From JBBKWQ01 sp037969115 (GTDB lineage Bacteria > Actinomycetota > Acidimicrobiia > Acidimicrobiales > Ilumatobacteraceae), in contig JBBKWQ010000282.1 of NCBI GenBank assembly GCA_037969115.1, positions 1-51,041 of the forward strand: a DNA stretch of 51,041 nucleotides, in the 5' to 3' direction. The notes under the pieces were generated by a model. The model saw only the letters and a program-made list of their open reading frames with translations, had not been told where the DNA came from and searched no databases. This document shows, piece by piece, positions 24,148 through 32,769 of the stretch. How positions within the stretch are numbered: position 1 is the first letter of the stretch; each line of letters starts with the position of its first letter. A program made the position numbers and the translations under genes.

Positions 24148-24342
24148 CTCGACGATCAACCCGGAACGTGGTCCGGAGTTCTGCACCCAGTGAGAGCGAC
24201 CTGCGGGTCGGGCTTCGTGGTCGCCTGAGTCGTCGCGGACCACGATGATCGACTGGCCGCCGATGTCGATGATGAGGTCGTGGACGCAGGTGCCGACCGC
24301 CAGCACGCGAGCGGGCGCCGCCCCGGCTGCTGATCGGGTTCG

Positions 24343-25164
24343 TCATGTATCGGGCTCGCGCGTGGGCCGTGACGTGACGGCGAGGAGATGTGGCCCCACG
24401 CCGATCAGCTCGGGGACGCGCTCGACGGCGCGGGCGGTGTCGAGCACGATCGCCCGATCGGTCGGGTCGGCGAGCCGGTCCTCGAGGTCGACCAGGAGCG
24501 CGGCGGGGCCTTCGACATTGACGAGATCGACGAGTACCAGGCCGGCGTCGCGGAGCTCTCGGCGGAACTGGTCGGGTCGGTGCGAGAAACCGGTGAACGA
24601 GCCCGCGAACAACGGCGGCATGGAACCAGTTCGTTCGAGCTCGGCGAGCCGGTTCGTGATCCCGTCCTCGACGAGGTAGAGGCGCTCGGCGAGCACGGCG
24701 TGAAGGCGCGCGGACCACCGTGAGATGGCGGCGACGAAGACGAGCCCACCCGGGCGAACGACCCTGCGGGCCTCGGCGAGTGCACGGAGACGATCGGCGC
24801 GACTCGGCAGGTGATAGAGAGGGCCCAGGAGGAGGACGGCGTCGACGGAACGGTCTGACAGGTCCACATCGGTCGCATCCCCGAGTGCGGTGTCGATGTC
24901 CAGGCCCTCGAATGCGGTCCGTGCCTGTGCCACGTGGAGTGGCACGACGTCGCGGTGGTGCACCCGATGTCCGAGACCGGCAAGCCACTCCGCGTACCTC
25001 CCCGGTCCGCCGCCGATGTCGGCGATCACGACCGGTGCAGTGGGGAGGTGACGGGCGACGATCTCCGTAGTGCGAGCGAACTCCACGCGGCCGATGGCAC
25101 TGTCGAGCCGGTCGCGCTCCTCGCCCCGCTCGTAGTACGCCTGCATCGCGTCGTCGGATCCCAT
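24343..25164 (-). CDS. class I SAM-dependent methyltransferase
   Basis: A 273-residue protein. Motif I is VVIADIGGGPGRYAEWLAGLG; motif II is LSDRSVDAVLLLGPLYHLPSRADRLRALAEARRVVRPGGLVFVA. These are typical of small-molecule methyltransferases. The ATG at 25164 has a weak GGAAAG upstream; a Met at 25146 (MQAYYERGEE) is another possible start. The acceptor is unknown. The gene converges on the badH-like gene, leaving 195 bp (24148-24342) in which I see no gene or strong hairpin. Confidence 0.88.
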   Translation of the reverse strand: MGSDDAMQAYYERGEERDRLDSAIGRVEFARTTEIVARHLPTAPVVIADIGGGPGRYAEWLAGLGHRVHHRDVVPLHVAQARTAFEGLDIDTALGDATDVDLSDRSVDAVLLLGPLYHLPSRADRLRALAEARRVVRPGGLVFVAAISRWSARLHAVLAERLYLVEDGITNRLAELERTGSMPPLFAGSFTGFSHRPDQFRRELRDAGLVLVDLVNVEGPAALLVDLEDRLADPTDRAIVLDTARAVERVPELIGVGPHLLAVTSRPTREPDT

Positions 25165-25311
25165 GCACCACTTTCCCACTCCGCCGGGGCTGCGCGGGGC
25201 TGGATTTCGCGCGGAGTTGGGCTGGCACGGTGGGCGCAGCGAGGAAGGCGGCGCACCCGACATACGTGCGGCCGCACCGGGGACCAAACCGGGTTGACGA
25301 GAACTGCCGGC

Positions 25312-25340
25312 TTGACCCCGTCACGCGCAACGGTGACACT
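25312..25340 (+). promoter_or_regulatory. candidate sigma70-type promoter for the Dabb-domain gene
   Basis: TTGACC (25312-25317), a 17-nt spacer and GACACT (25335-25340) precede the ATG at 25406. A 6-bp inverted repeat TGACAC/GTGTCA (25334-25339, 25349-25354) overlaps the -10. The remainder of 25165-25311 holds nothing recognisable. Confidence 0.4.
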
Positions 25341-25405
25341 TCAAATCGGTGTCAGCCGCGATGGCCGCCGTGCGCCGGCTCTGCAATCGGACGAAGGAGA
25401 CAGCC

Positions 25406-25693
25406 ATGATCCAACACACCGTCGCTTTCCGACTCCACGACGACGCGGATACCGACGCGTTCTGGGCACGCGTCGACGACCTCGGTGAGCTTCCCGGCGT
25501 GCAGCGTTTCAAGGTGCTCCGGCAGGTCGGCCGAAAGAACGACTTCACCGATGCGCTGTCGATGCATTTCGAGTCCGCCGAGGAGTACGACTCGTACAAC
25601 AGCCATCCGGTCCACGTGGCGTTCGTGGACGACGTGTGGTCGTCCGCCGTCGTCGACTTCATCGAGCTCGACTATGTGGTTGCAGCACGTTGA
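25406..25693 (+). CDS. Dabb (stress-responsive dimeric alpha/beta-barrel) domain protein
   Basis: A 95-residue protein. The ATG at 25406 has AAGGAGA upstream. The sequence MIQHTVAFRL.. DDLGELPGVQRFKVLRQVGRKNDFTDALSMHFESAEEYDSYNSHPVHVAFVDDVW is a complete Dabb domain, including the conserved Y..HP.H..F motif. Dabb proteins form ferredoxin-like dimeric barrels, and some are small cyclases or decarboxylases. No partner enzyme is adjacent. It lies 63 bp before the sensor kinase gene on the same strand. Confidence 0.88.
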   Translation: MIQHTVAFRLHDDADTDAFWARVDDLGELPGVQRFKVLRQVGRKNDFTDALSMHFESAEEYDSYNSHPVHVAFVDDVWSSAVVDFIELDYVVAAR

Positions 25694-25756
25694 GCGAGCC
25701 CGAGCCGCCGCACCAGTTGTCGGTCCGATGACCGCATCTTCGCACCGGGCGCGTTC

Positions 25757-27466
25757 ATGAATCCGGCGAAATCGTCCCCGGGAGCGTCAAGCCGGTCGAA
25801 TGAGGTCCGGGACATGTACGCGGCCCTCCTGCAGGGTGAACTGTCAGGAAAGGCAGCGCTCGCGGCCAGCGAGCAGATGCTGAAGATCCTGATGGACTCG
25901 ATGACCAACGCAGTGTTCTGGAAAGACCTCGACTCGCAGTACCTCGGCTGCAACCATGCCTTTTCCGAGTTCGCCGGTTTCGAACCGGCGTTGCTGCTCG
26001 GCAAGAGCGACCGAGACATGCCGTGGGCCGACGATGAAGAGTTCAGCTCCGACTGGTTCATCGACTGGGACCGCGCGGTGATCGAAAGTGGCGAACCGCA
26101 GTTCGGCATCCTCGAACGCCTTCGACGCGCCGACGGAAAGATCACGTGGATCGAGACCAACAAGGTGCCGCTCCGCGATCTCAGCGGTGAGATCATCGGA
26201 CTGCTCGGCACGTTCAAGGACGTCACGGACGTGCACCTCGCACAGGAGGAACTCCAACGAACCCTGGATGACCTCGATGCCCGGGTGCAACACCGGACCG
26301 CCGAGCTCGAACGCGCCAACGGGGCGCTCCGCCGGGAGGTTGACGATCGCATCCGGTCGCAGGCCGAGGAACGCCAGCAGCGGACCTACGCCGAAGCGCT
26401 CCGGGACACTGCTGCGGCCATGTCGCAGACGTTCGATCTCGAGTCGGTCATCGAAGAGGCGCTCGGCGGGGTCGAACGCCTCGTGTCGAACGATCTGGCG
26501 GCGATGGTGCTCAGCTCTGGCGACGGCACGCTCGAGTTGCGACGCCACCTGGCCGGCTTCGGCTATCTTGTCGAACACGACGCAGGTGGTGACGTCGACG
26601 GGTCGGCGCTCGCCACGCTCACCGTGATCGAACGGTTGTCCGACGAGCCGGGACCGGTGATCGTGGACAACCCGGAGCGATCGCTCGGGCCTGCTGGTTG
26701 TGTACTCGGAGCGCGCATGCGCGTGGCCGATCAACTCGTCGGGTACCTGATCGTCGAGAGCGCCACTCGGGGCTTCTTCACTGCCGACCACGCTGAACGA
26801 CTCGGTGCGGTCGCAGACCAGGCAGGTGCCGTGCTGTCGAATGCTCGACTCGCGCAGCGAGTGTCTGAGCTGGCCGCGGCAGAAGAGCGTCAGCGACTTG
26901 CGCGCGACCTCCACGACGCCGTCAACCAGTCGCTCTGGACAGCGGCACTCAGCGCCGAATCACTGTTGAAGGACGTGCCGGACGATTCGGACCTGCATCG
27001 CCGCATCGATCGTCTGCGGCAACTGACGCGGGGTGCGTTGTCGGAGATGCGTGAGTTGTTGCTCGAGCTGCGTCCGGCGGAGCTTGCCGGTGTCGAGCTC
27101 CGCGAGCTGATCGAGCATCTGCTCAATGCGCTCGAGGGGCGGCGAACGCTCGACCTCACGGTGGAGCTCCAGCGGGTCGAGCTCGAGCCGGCGATCAACG
27201 TAGCGATGTACCGGATCGCCCAGCAGGCTCTGGGCAACATGGCCCAGCATTCGAATGCATCGGCGGTCGAGGTCCGTCTCACTGCTGGCCCGCCGGTCGT
27301 TCTGAGAATCGCCGACAATGGCGATGGCTTCGACGAGGAAAGCGTTCCGAGCGGGCACCTCGGGCTTCAGATCATGCGTGAGCGCGCGCAGGCCATCGGC
27401 GCCGAACTGGAGATCGACGGACACTCGGCGAGGGGCACATCCGTGACGGTTACGGTGACGCCATGA
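25757..27466 (+). CDS. PAS-GAF sensor histidine kinase (NarX/HisKA_3 type)
   Basis: A 569-residue cytoplasmic kinase without membrane helices. A PAS domain (about 36-145) contains MTNAVFWKDLDSQYLGCNHAF and ends GLLGTFKDVTDVH. A coiled coil (145-210) connects to a GAF-like domain (215-365). The HisKA_3 dimerisation region has the phospho-accepting His386 in RQRLARDLHDAVNQSL. The HATPase at the end has N and G boxes (QALGNMAQHSNASA, IADNGDGFDEES). The stop overlaps the response regulator start (ATGA). It is the sensor of a NarL-type pair placed directly upstream of the transporter operon, so it may sense a substrate of that system (inference). Confidence 0.95.
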   Translation: MNPAKSSPGASSRSNEVRDMYAALLQGELSGKAALAASEQMLKILMDSMTNAVFWKDLDSQYLGCNHAFSEFAGFEPALLLGKSDRDMPWADDEEFSSDWFIDWDRAVIESGEPQFGILERLRRADGKITWIETNKVPLRDLSGEIIGLLGTFKDVTDVHLAQEELQRTLDDLDARVQHRTAELERANGALRREVDDRIRSQAEERQQRTYAEALRDTAAAMSQTFDLESVIEEALGGVERLVSNDLAAMVLSSGDGTLELRRHLAGFGYLVEHDAGGDVDGSALATLTVIERLSDEPGPVIVDNPERSLGPAGCVLGARMRVADQLVGYLIVESATRGFFTADHAERLGAVADQAGAVLSNARLAQRVSELAAAEERQRLARDLHDAVNQSLWTAALSAESLLKDVPDDSDLHRRIDRLRQLTRGALSEMRELLLELRPAELAGVELRELIEHLLNALEGRRTLDLTVELQRVELEPAINVAMYRIAQQALGNMAQHSNASAVEVRLTAGPPVVLRIADNGDGFDEESVPSGHLGLQIMRERAQAIGAELEIDGHSARGTSVTVTVTP

Positions 27467-28092
27467 GCGCGTCGCCCGTCATATTGCGAGTGCTCGTCGT
27501 CGACGATCACGACTTGCTACGAGAAGGTGTCAGCGCTGTGATCGCAAGCTTTCCCGATCTCAATGTCGTCGGAGAAGCGCGCAGCGGCGAGACCGCGATC
27601 GATGCGGTCACCGAGTTGAATCCTGACGTCGTGGTGATGGATCTCGTGATGCCTGGGATGGGCGGCGTCGAGTCGATCCGACGTCTACGATCCACCCATC
27701 CGACGCTCGGCATCGTTGCGCTCTCCAGCTTCTCGGATGACGCCCAGGTACGCGACGCCATCGACGCGGGGGCAACAGGTTACTTGGTCAAGTCAGTCGA
27801 TGCGGAGTCGTTGGCGAGGGCGGTTCGTAGCGCGGCCGAGGGAACTGCGACGTTCTCGCCGGAGGTCACCCTGGCGTTGATCAGTGGGCGGTCGCCGACT
27901 CACTTTTCTTCGCTGACGTCGCGCGAACTCGATATCGCCGAGCTCGTAGCGTCGGGGAAGACCAACGCCGAGATCGCGGAGACGCTCGTCATCAGCGTGT
28001 TCACCGTGAAGAACCACGTCAGCAGCATCTTGATGAAGCTCGACGTGCGGACGCGCACCGAGGCCGCGGCCGTCCTGTTGTCGCGGCACTAG
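27463..28092 (+). CDS. NarL/LuxR-family response regulator
   Basis: A 209-residue regulator. The receiver domain (9-125) has the acidic pair DD (14-15), phospho-acceptor Asp60 in VVVMDLVMPG, and the Lys in GATGYLVKSV. The LuxR-type helix-turn-helix (about 145-205) reads LTSRELDIAELVASGKTNAEIAETLVISVFTVKNHVSSILMKL. It is coupled to the preceding kinase by ATGA. The next gene, a permease, begins 100 bp downstream on the same strand without a strong terminator, so readthrough is possible. Confidence 0.95.
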   Translation: MSASPVILRVLVVDDHDLLREGVSAVIASFPDLNVVGEARSGETAIDAVTELNPDVVVMDLVMPGMGGVESIRRLRSTHPTLGIVALSSFSDDAQVRDAIDAGATGYLVKSVDAESLARAVRSAAEGTATFSPEVTLALISGRSPTHFSSLTSRELDIAELVASGKTNAEIAETLVISVFTVKNHVSSILMKLDVRTRTEAAAVLLSRH

Positions 28093-28117
28093 TTCTTTCG
28101 GCCCCCCTCGAAGGTGC

Positions 28118-28133
28118 GGGTCAATTTGAGCCC
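28118..28133. promoter_or_regulatory. imperfect palindrome GGGTCAA-T-TTGAGCCC upstream of the importer operon
   Basis: GGGTCAATTTGAGCCC has a perfect TCAA-T-TTGA core flanked by GGG and CCC. It lies 60 bp before the permease start and about 33 bp before a possible -10 (TACCTT, 28166-28171). It is a candidate operator for the upstream response regulator or another factor. Confidence 0.35.
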
Positions 28134-28192
28134 GGTGCCTCTGTCGCCGATGTCGTGTTCGTCGTTACCTTGCATCTGGGGGTACTGGGGAC

Positions 28193-29302
28193 GTGACAGA
28201 CATCACACCGCACGACGCAGCCAAGGTCAAGCTTGGTCTTCTCGATCTGACGCCACGTCAGACCGTCCTGCTGCGGCGTGTTCCCATCGTCATCGCGATC
28301 GTGCTGGTCGCCTTCGCGCTGGCATGGGCCTTCTTCCTGGCCGATCGGTCGTGGACAGCGCACACATCGGCTGGTTCGGCGATCGCCGAACCGGGCGAGT
28401 TCATCGTGACGCTGCTCGACGGGCTCACCTTCGCCGGACTGCTGTTCGTCGTAGCGAGCGGCTTCACGCTGATCTTCGGCCTCATGCGCACTGTGAACAT
28501 GGCGCACGGAGCGTTCTTCCTGCTCGCCGCCTACATCGCCATCGACGTGCAGCAGAAAATGGTCGGTAAGACCCGCAACATCGCGAACGACGACGTGTCT
28601 TTGCTCGACTGGTTCGGCCCGCTGCTGATCGGATCATTGGTCGCCGCGACGCTCGGCGTGATCATGCAGCAACTCTTCTTGCGCTGGAACCAGGGCCAAG
28701 ATCTCCGTCAAGCCATCATCACCATTGCCGTCACGGTCATTCTCGCTGACCAGATGCTCTTCCAGTACGGCGGGTTGGCCAAGACGATGGTGTGGCCTGG
28801 CGATGTCGTGAACTTCTTCGAGATCTTCGGGCAGCGCTACGCCTCGAGTCGCTTATTCATGCTGGCGATCTCGCTCGTGGTCGGCATCGCACTGTGGCTC
28901 TGGCTCAACCGAACTCGCATGGGCATGGTGATCCGCGCCGGCGTCGACGACCAAGAGATGGTGCGGGCGCTCGGTATCAACGTCTCGGTCGTATTCGGGA
29001 TCACGTTCTTCGTGGGGTCGTTCCTCGCCGGGATGGGCGGCGCAATGGGAGCATCGTTCTCGGGCGTCGCGCTCGGCACCGACGGCCAATGGCTGCTCAA
29101 CTCGTTGGTCGTCGTGATCATCGGCGGCCTCGGCTCGATCAAGGGCGCCGCCGCTGGATCGTTGTTGTACGGCATGGTCACAGCGTTCTCACCGGCATAC
29201 CTGCCTGCCGGCTACACCTTCTACTCGATCATCTTCACGTTCGTGATCCTCGCTGTCGTTCTCGCCGTGCGCCCCAACGGGCTGTTCGGGAGGTCGGAGT
29301 GA
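28193..29302 (+). CDS. ABC transporter permease, LivH type (HAAT family)
   Basis: A 369-residue membrane protein with a GTG start. After a cytoplasmic lead and an extra N-terminal helix (about 28-48), the LivH core begins near residue 65. It has FVVASGFTLIFGLMRTVNMAHGAFFLLAAYI, the QQLFLRW loop, and the GMGGAMGASFSGVALGTDGQWLLNSLVVVIIGGLGSIKGAAAGSLLYG cytoplasmic coupling region. Typical LivH is about 300 residues, so the N-terminal extension is notable. It is the first gene of the Liv-type importer. The substrate is not a given: the operon content argues for a carbohydrate-derived solute rather than an amino acid. Confidence 0.92.
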   Translation: MTDITPHDAAKVKLGLLDLTPRQTVLLRRVPIVIAIVLVAFALAWAFFLADRSWTAHTSAGSAIAEPGEFIVTLLDGLTFAGLLFVVASGFTLIFGLMRTVNMAHGAFFLLAAYIAIDVQQKMVGKTRNIANDDVSLLDWFGPLLIGSLVAATLGVIMQQLFLRWNQGQDLRQAIITIAVTVILADQMLFQYGGLAKTMVWPGDVVNFFEIFGQRYASSRLFMLAISLVVGIALWLWLNRTRMGMVIRAGVDDQEMVRALGINVSVVFGITFFVGSFLAGMGGAMGASFSGVALGTDGQWLLNSLVVVIIGGLGSIKGAAAGSLLYGMVTAFSPAYLPAGYTFYSIIFTFVILAVVLAVRPNGLFGRSE

Positions 29303-30360
29303 TCAAGCTCGGTGTGCGCTCGTGGGCGGTTTTCGTCGCCTTCGCGTTCTTGGTGCTGCTGCCCCTGTTCGGGACGGACTTCTTCATCGACTTCGTCATG
29401 ACCCGAACACTGATGCTCGGTCTCGCTGCGTCGACGATTGTCTTCCTGTCCGCATACGGCGGCATGGACTCGCTCGCACAATGGCTGATCTTCGGCATCG
29501 CCGGCTTCGTCGTGGGCAACGTCGTCGCGGAGAGCGGTCGAGGGCTCAAGCTCGGCTGGGAACCGTGGGTCGCCGTTCCGATTGCTCTGGCGACGGCAAC
29601 GATGATTGCGCTCGTGCTCGGAGCGTTGTCGGCGCGTTCGACCGGCATCTATTTCCTGATGCTCACGCTCACCTACGCCGTGATCGGCTTCTACTTCTTC
29701 GGCCAGGTCACGACGTTCTCCGGCTTCGGTGGCATGACGGGCATCGACGCACCAGGGTTGTTTCTCGGACACCCGAAGCGTCTGTACTACGCCGCCGTGA
29801 TCTTGTCGGCGCTGGCGTACATCGGGTTCCGGGCGATCGCCCGTACACCGTTCGGAATGGCGCTCCAAGGCGTGCGCGACGACCCGGTGCGCATGGCTTC
29901 GCTCGGTTTCAACGTGCAGATGCATCGCACGCTCGCCTTCACGCTCGCCGGTTTCGTCGCCGGTGCCGCCGGCATCTTGAACATCTGGTGGAACGGCCAG
30001 ATCGACCCGACCTCGATCGGTATCAGCCCGACGCTCGACCTGTTCATCATCGCCGTCATCGGTGGGATCCTGCACCTGGAAGGGGCCTGGCTCGGAGCGT
30101 TCGTGTTCGTCGGCGCCAATATCTACCTGCGTGACATCCCGTTGCTCGGCGACCTCGGTGGCGTGATCCACGAACGAATCCTGGCCGAGGAACGATTCAA
30201 CACGGTCATCGGCTTGCTGCTGCTCGTGATCATGCTCACCTCGCCCGACGGCATCGCCGGCATGATCGCTCGCCTCCGCAATCGCTTCGGCGGTCGCCAA
30301 CCCGAGAGTGGCACGGCCGGGGCCGAGCACGAACCGACGCCGGCCACCATTTTCACCTGA
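29299..30360 (+). CDS. ABC transporter permease, LivM type
   Basis: A 353-residue membrane protein. Its GTG start overlaps the LivH stop (GTGA). Features of LivM are present: LSAYGGMDSLAQWLIFGIAGFVVGN, STGIYFLMLTLTYAVIGFYFFGQVTTFSGFGGMTGI, and the coupling segment TPFGMALQGVRDDPVRMASLGFNVQMHRTLAFTLAGFVAGAAGIL. It pairs with the upstream permease to form the membrane channel. The C-terminal 25 residues are polar. A frame open far upstream is antisense-free coding of the LivH region and was not used as a start. Confidence 0.92.
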   Translation: MIKLGVRSWAVFVAFAFLVLLPLFGTDFFIDFVMTRTLMLGLAASTIVFLSAYGGMDSLAQWLIFGIAGFVVGNVVAESGRGLKLGWEPWVAVPIALATATMIALVLGALSARSTGIYFLMLTLTYAVIGFYFFGQVTTFSGFGGMTGIDAPGLFLGHPKRLYYAAVILSALAYIGFRAIARTPFGMALQGVRDDPVRMASLGFNVQMHRTLAFTLAGFVAGAAGILNIWWNGQIDPTSIGISPTLDLFIIAVIGGILHLEGAWLGAFVFVGANIYLRDIPLLGDLGGVIHERILAEERFNTVIGLLLLVIMLTSPDGIAGMIARLRNRFGGRQPESGTAGAEHEPTPATIFT

Positions 30361-30395
30361 CCGCACGACACAGATCGCAACATCGGATGATCTCC

Positions 30396-30424
30396 ACAGA
30401 AACACCAACCAACACCAACAAACG
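30396..30424 (+). other. A/C-rich unstructured leader before the binding-protein gene
   Basis: The 76-bp gap between LivM and the binding protein contains an almost pure A/C tract (CAGAAACACCAACCAACACC and on) followed by GGGGGGATA. Such a stretch in a GC-rich genome would keep the ribosome-binding site open and raise translation of the binding protein. Confidence 0.4.
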
Positions 30425-30436
30425 GGGGGATAAGTC

Positions 30437-31957
30437 ATGAGATCCACAACGACCAAACGGGCATTCGGTGCCCTCTTCGCCTTTGCGCTGATCGCATCAG
30501 CGTGTGGTAGCGACGATGACGAAAGCGGTGGCAGCGACGAGACCGTGGCAACGAGTGGGGGCGACGCGCCTGAAGAGACCGCCGCGCCCGACGAGACGGC
30601 CGCACCCGACGAGACCGGCGGCGAAGGTTCGGGTGAGGGTGTACGACTCGGCATCATGGGTGAGTGCGAGGGCGCGTTCGGCGGCTTCCACGAAGATGTC
30701 GTAGCGGGCGCGACACTGGCCATGGTCGAAGGCGCAGGCGCCACGTCGAACTCGACGACGACGGCGCTGGACGGATTCTCCGGCGCCGAGGTTGCCGGTA
30801 CGTCGATCGAACTCGTCGGCATCGGTTGCGGCGACGACACCCCCGACCGGGCGATCCAGGAAGTCCGCACGCTGGTCGAACAGAACGGCGCGAACGTGGT
30901 GATCGGACCGTTGTCCGGTGACGAGGGAATCGCGATCGCGAACTACGCGCTCGCCCACCCCGAGGTGACGTTCATCAACGGCATCGCGGGCGCGCAGGAT
31001 GCGACCCTGCACGTGCAAGCCCCGAACTTCTTCCGGTTCAACGGTGACGGCGCTCAATGGAATGCTGGCATCGGTGACATCTTGAAGAACGACGCCGGAT
31101 GGGAAACCGCCGCCGTCATCGCCGATGACTACGGCTTCGGATGGACCTCGGCAGCAGGCTTCGTCGCAGACTTCTGCGCAGCTGGAGGCGACGTGATCAC
31201 ACAGGTGTTCCCGCCGCTCGGCACGACCGACTACTCATCGTTCGTCCAGCAGTTGCCGGATCCCGACGAGGTCGACGGCTACTTCTGGGTGGTCGGTGGC
31301 ACCGGTACCAACGCCGCGCTCGAAGCGTTCCTCAACGCGAAGGGCGACCTCACCGGTGAGCAGCACGCAGGCAACCTGTTCTTCAGCCCTGCTCTCGCAG
31401 AGGCACTCGGCACCGACATCGCCGGGGCCTATATCGGAGGTTTCGCCTCGCTGCCCGGTGACATCTCGACGCCTGCGATCGACGCCTACCTCGCCAGCGC
31501 CGATGCCACGTGGGAGTCGCTTGCCGGCGGCACCAGCGGCAACGAGCCAGCACCGGCTTCGCAGGCGCTGGGGTTCGGCTTCGCCTACGGCTACTACGCA
31601 GCTGGCACAGCGTTCACCCAGGCCCTCGAGGCCGTCGGTGGCGACCTCAGTGACAACCATGCTGCGCTCCGCGCCGCGCTCTCCAGCATCGAGCTCGACG
31701 TGCCGTACGGCACGGTGACGCTCGACGAAAACCGTCAGGGCATCGTCGACACGTTCGTCGCCCAGCTGGTGCTCGACGACAACGGTGAGGTCGTGCAGGA
31801 GACGAAGTACATCGTCCCGGCCGTCGATCAGACCTTTGGTGGCACGTTCTCTAGTGAGACGCCGCCGCCAGAGCGCGACAACACGCCCTGTGAGCAGAAG
31901 GAGCTCCCGTGGCAGGGCAACGAGATCCCGGTCGTCGACGGCGTGCCGCAGGGCTGA
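30437..31957 (+). CDS. ABC transporter substrate-binding lipoprotein (Peripla_BP_6, Liv type)
   Basis: A 506-residue exported protein. The N-terminus MRSTTTKRAFGALFAFALIASAC is a lipoprotein signal with Cys23; an acidic Gly/Ser/Glu linker runs to about residue 70. The two-lobed Peripla_BP_6 fold follows (VRLGIMGECEGAFGGFHEDVVAGATLAMVEGAG, ANVVIGPLSGDEGIAIANYALAHPEVTFINGIAGAQDAT, WETAAVIADDYGFGWTSAAGFVADFC). At about 440 mature residues it is longer than classic LivJ/K (about 345). It delivers the solute to the LivHM-type channel. An AC-rich leader and a strong GGGGGGA site suggest high expression. Confidence 0.93.
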   Translation: MRSTTTKRAFGALFAFALIASACGSDDDESGGSDETVATSGGDAPEETAAPDETAAPDETGGEGSGEGVRLGIMGECEGAFGGFHEDVVAGATLAMVEGAGATSNSTTTALDGFSGAEVAGTSIELVGIGCGDDTPDRAIQEVRTLVEQNGANVVIGPLSGDEGIAIANYALAHPEVTFINGIAGAQDATLHVQAPNFFRFNGDGAQWNAGIGDILKNDAGWETAAVIADDYGFGWTSAAGFVADFCAAGGDVITQVFPPLGTTDYSSFVQQLPDPDEVDGYFWVVGGTGTNAALEAFLNAKGDLTGEQHAGNLFFSPALAEALGTDIAGAYIGGFASLPGDISTPAIDAYLASADATWESLAGGTSGNEPAPASQALGFGFAYGYYAAGTAFTQALEAVGGDLSDNHAALRAALSSIELDVPYGTVTLDENRQGIVDTFVAQLVLDDNGEVVQETKYIVPAVDQTFGGTFSSETPPPERDNTPCEQKELPWQGNEIPVVDGVPQG

Positions 31958-31992
31958 ACCGGATCGACTGACCAGGTACTGAGGATCCCCTG

Positions 31993-32769
31993 ATGACCCC
32001 GAACACCGCCACGACGACAAAGGCCGAGGTACCCCTTCTTCGGCTCGAGTCCGTGTCGGTGGCGTTCGGTGGTCTGTTGGCCCTGGGCGGCGTCGATCTC
32101 GACGTCGCCCAGGGCGAACGCCTCGCCGTACTCGGCCCCAACGGGGCGGGCAAGACCACCTTGTTCAACGCGATCGCGGGCGACATTACGCCGACGTCGG
32201 GCAGGGTGACGATCAAGGGTGTCGATTGTACGGCGCTGCCCTCTCGGCTGCGGCCGCAGCTCGGCGTGGCCCGCACATATCAGAAGACCAGACTCTTCGG
32301 TGGGCTCACCGTCGAAGACAACCTGTACCTCGCTCAGGCGGGCAAACGCGGCCGGCATCTGGCGTTGTGGCGTAACGGCCACGACACCGAGATGCGCGAT
32401 CAGGCCCGCGTGGCCGGTGCTCGCGTCTGGCTCGGTCGACAACTCGACCACAAGGTACATGACCTGTCACACGGCCAACAGCGCCAACTCGAGATCGGGA
32501 TAGCGCTCGTGACCGAACCCGACTTGATCATGCTCGACGAACCAGCGTCAGGGTTGTCGAGCGGCGAACGCGAACGGTTGATCGAGCTACTCGAAGCGCT
32601 GCCCCGAGAAACGACCCTGCTGTTGATCGAGCACGACATGGACGTCGCGCTCACGGTCTCGGACCGGGTCGTCGTGATGGCCGACGGTGAGACCGTCGCC
32701 GCGGGCACACCCGACGAGATCAGACACGACCCGATGGTGCACAGGATCTACCTCGGAGAAGCAGGCTGA
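31993..32769 (+). CDS. ABC transporter ATP-binding protein, LivG type
   Basis: A 258-residue ATPase. Walker A is GPNGAGKTT, the Q-loop region is VARTYQKTRLFGGLTVEDNL, and Walker B is LIMLDEPASGLSSGER with switch His in LLIEHDMDVAL. The signature reads LSHGQQRQ, the LivG form. The stop shares bases with the next ATG (TGATG). It is slightly shorter than some LivG proteins but complete. Confidence 0.93.
   Translation: MTPNTATTTKAEVPLLRLESVSVAFGGLLALGGVDLDVAQGERLAVLGPNGAGKTTLFNAIAGDITPTSGRVTIKGVDCTALPSRLRPQLGVARTYQKTRLFGGLTVEDNLYLAQAGKRGRHLALWRNGHDTEMRDQARVAGARVWLGRQLDHKVHDLSHGQQRQLEIGIALVTEPDLIMLDEPASGLSSGERERLIELLEALPRETTLLLIEHDMDVALTVSDRVVVMADGETVAAGTPDEIRHDPMVHRIYLGEAG

Noticed and set aside
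24148..24306. Short minus-strand frame beginning MLAVGTCVHDLIIDIGG in the gap after the badH-like gene
   Set aside because: It continues as antisense of the SDR gene, has no Shine-Dalgarno sequence or stop of its own, and resembles no family I know.
29221..30870. A 549-codon minus-strand open frame opposite LivM and the binding protein
   Set aside because: Low-complexity translation, opposite two well-supported genes.
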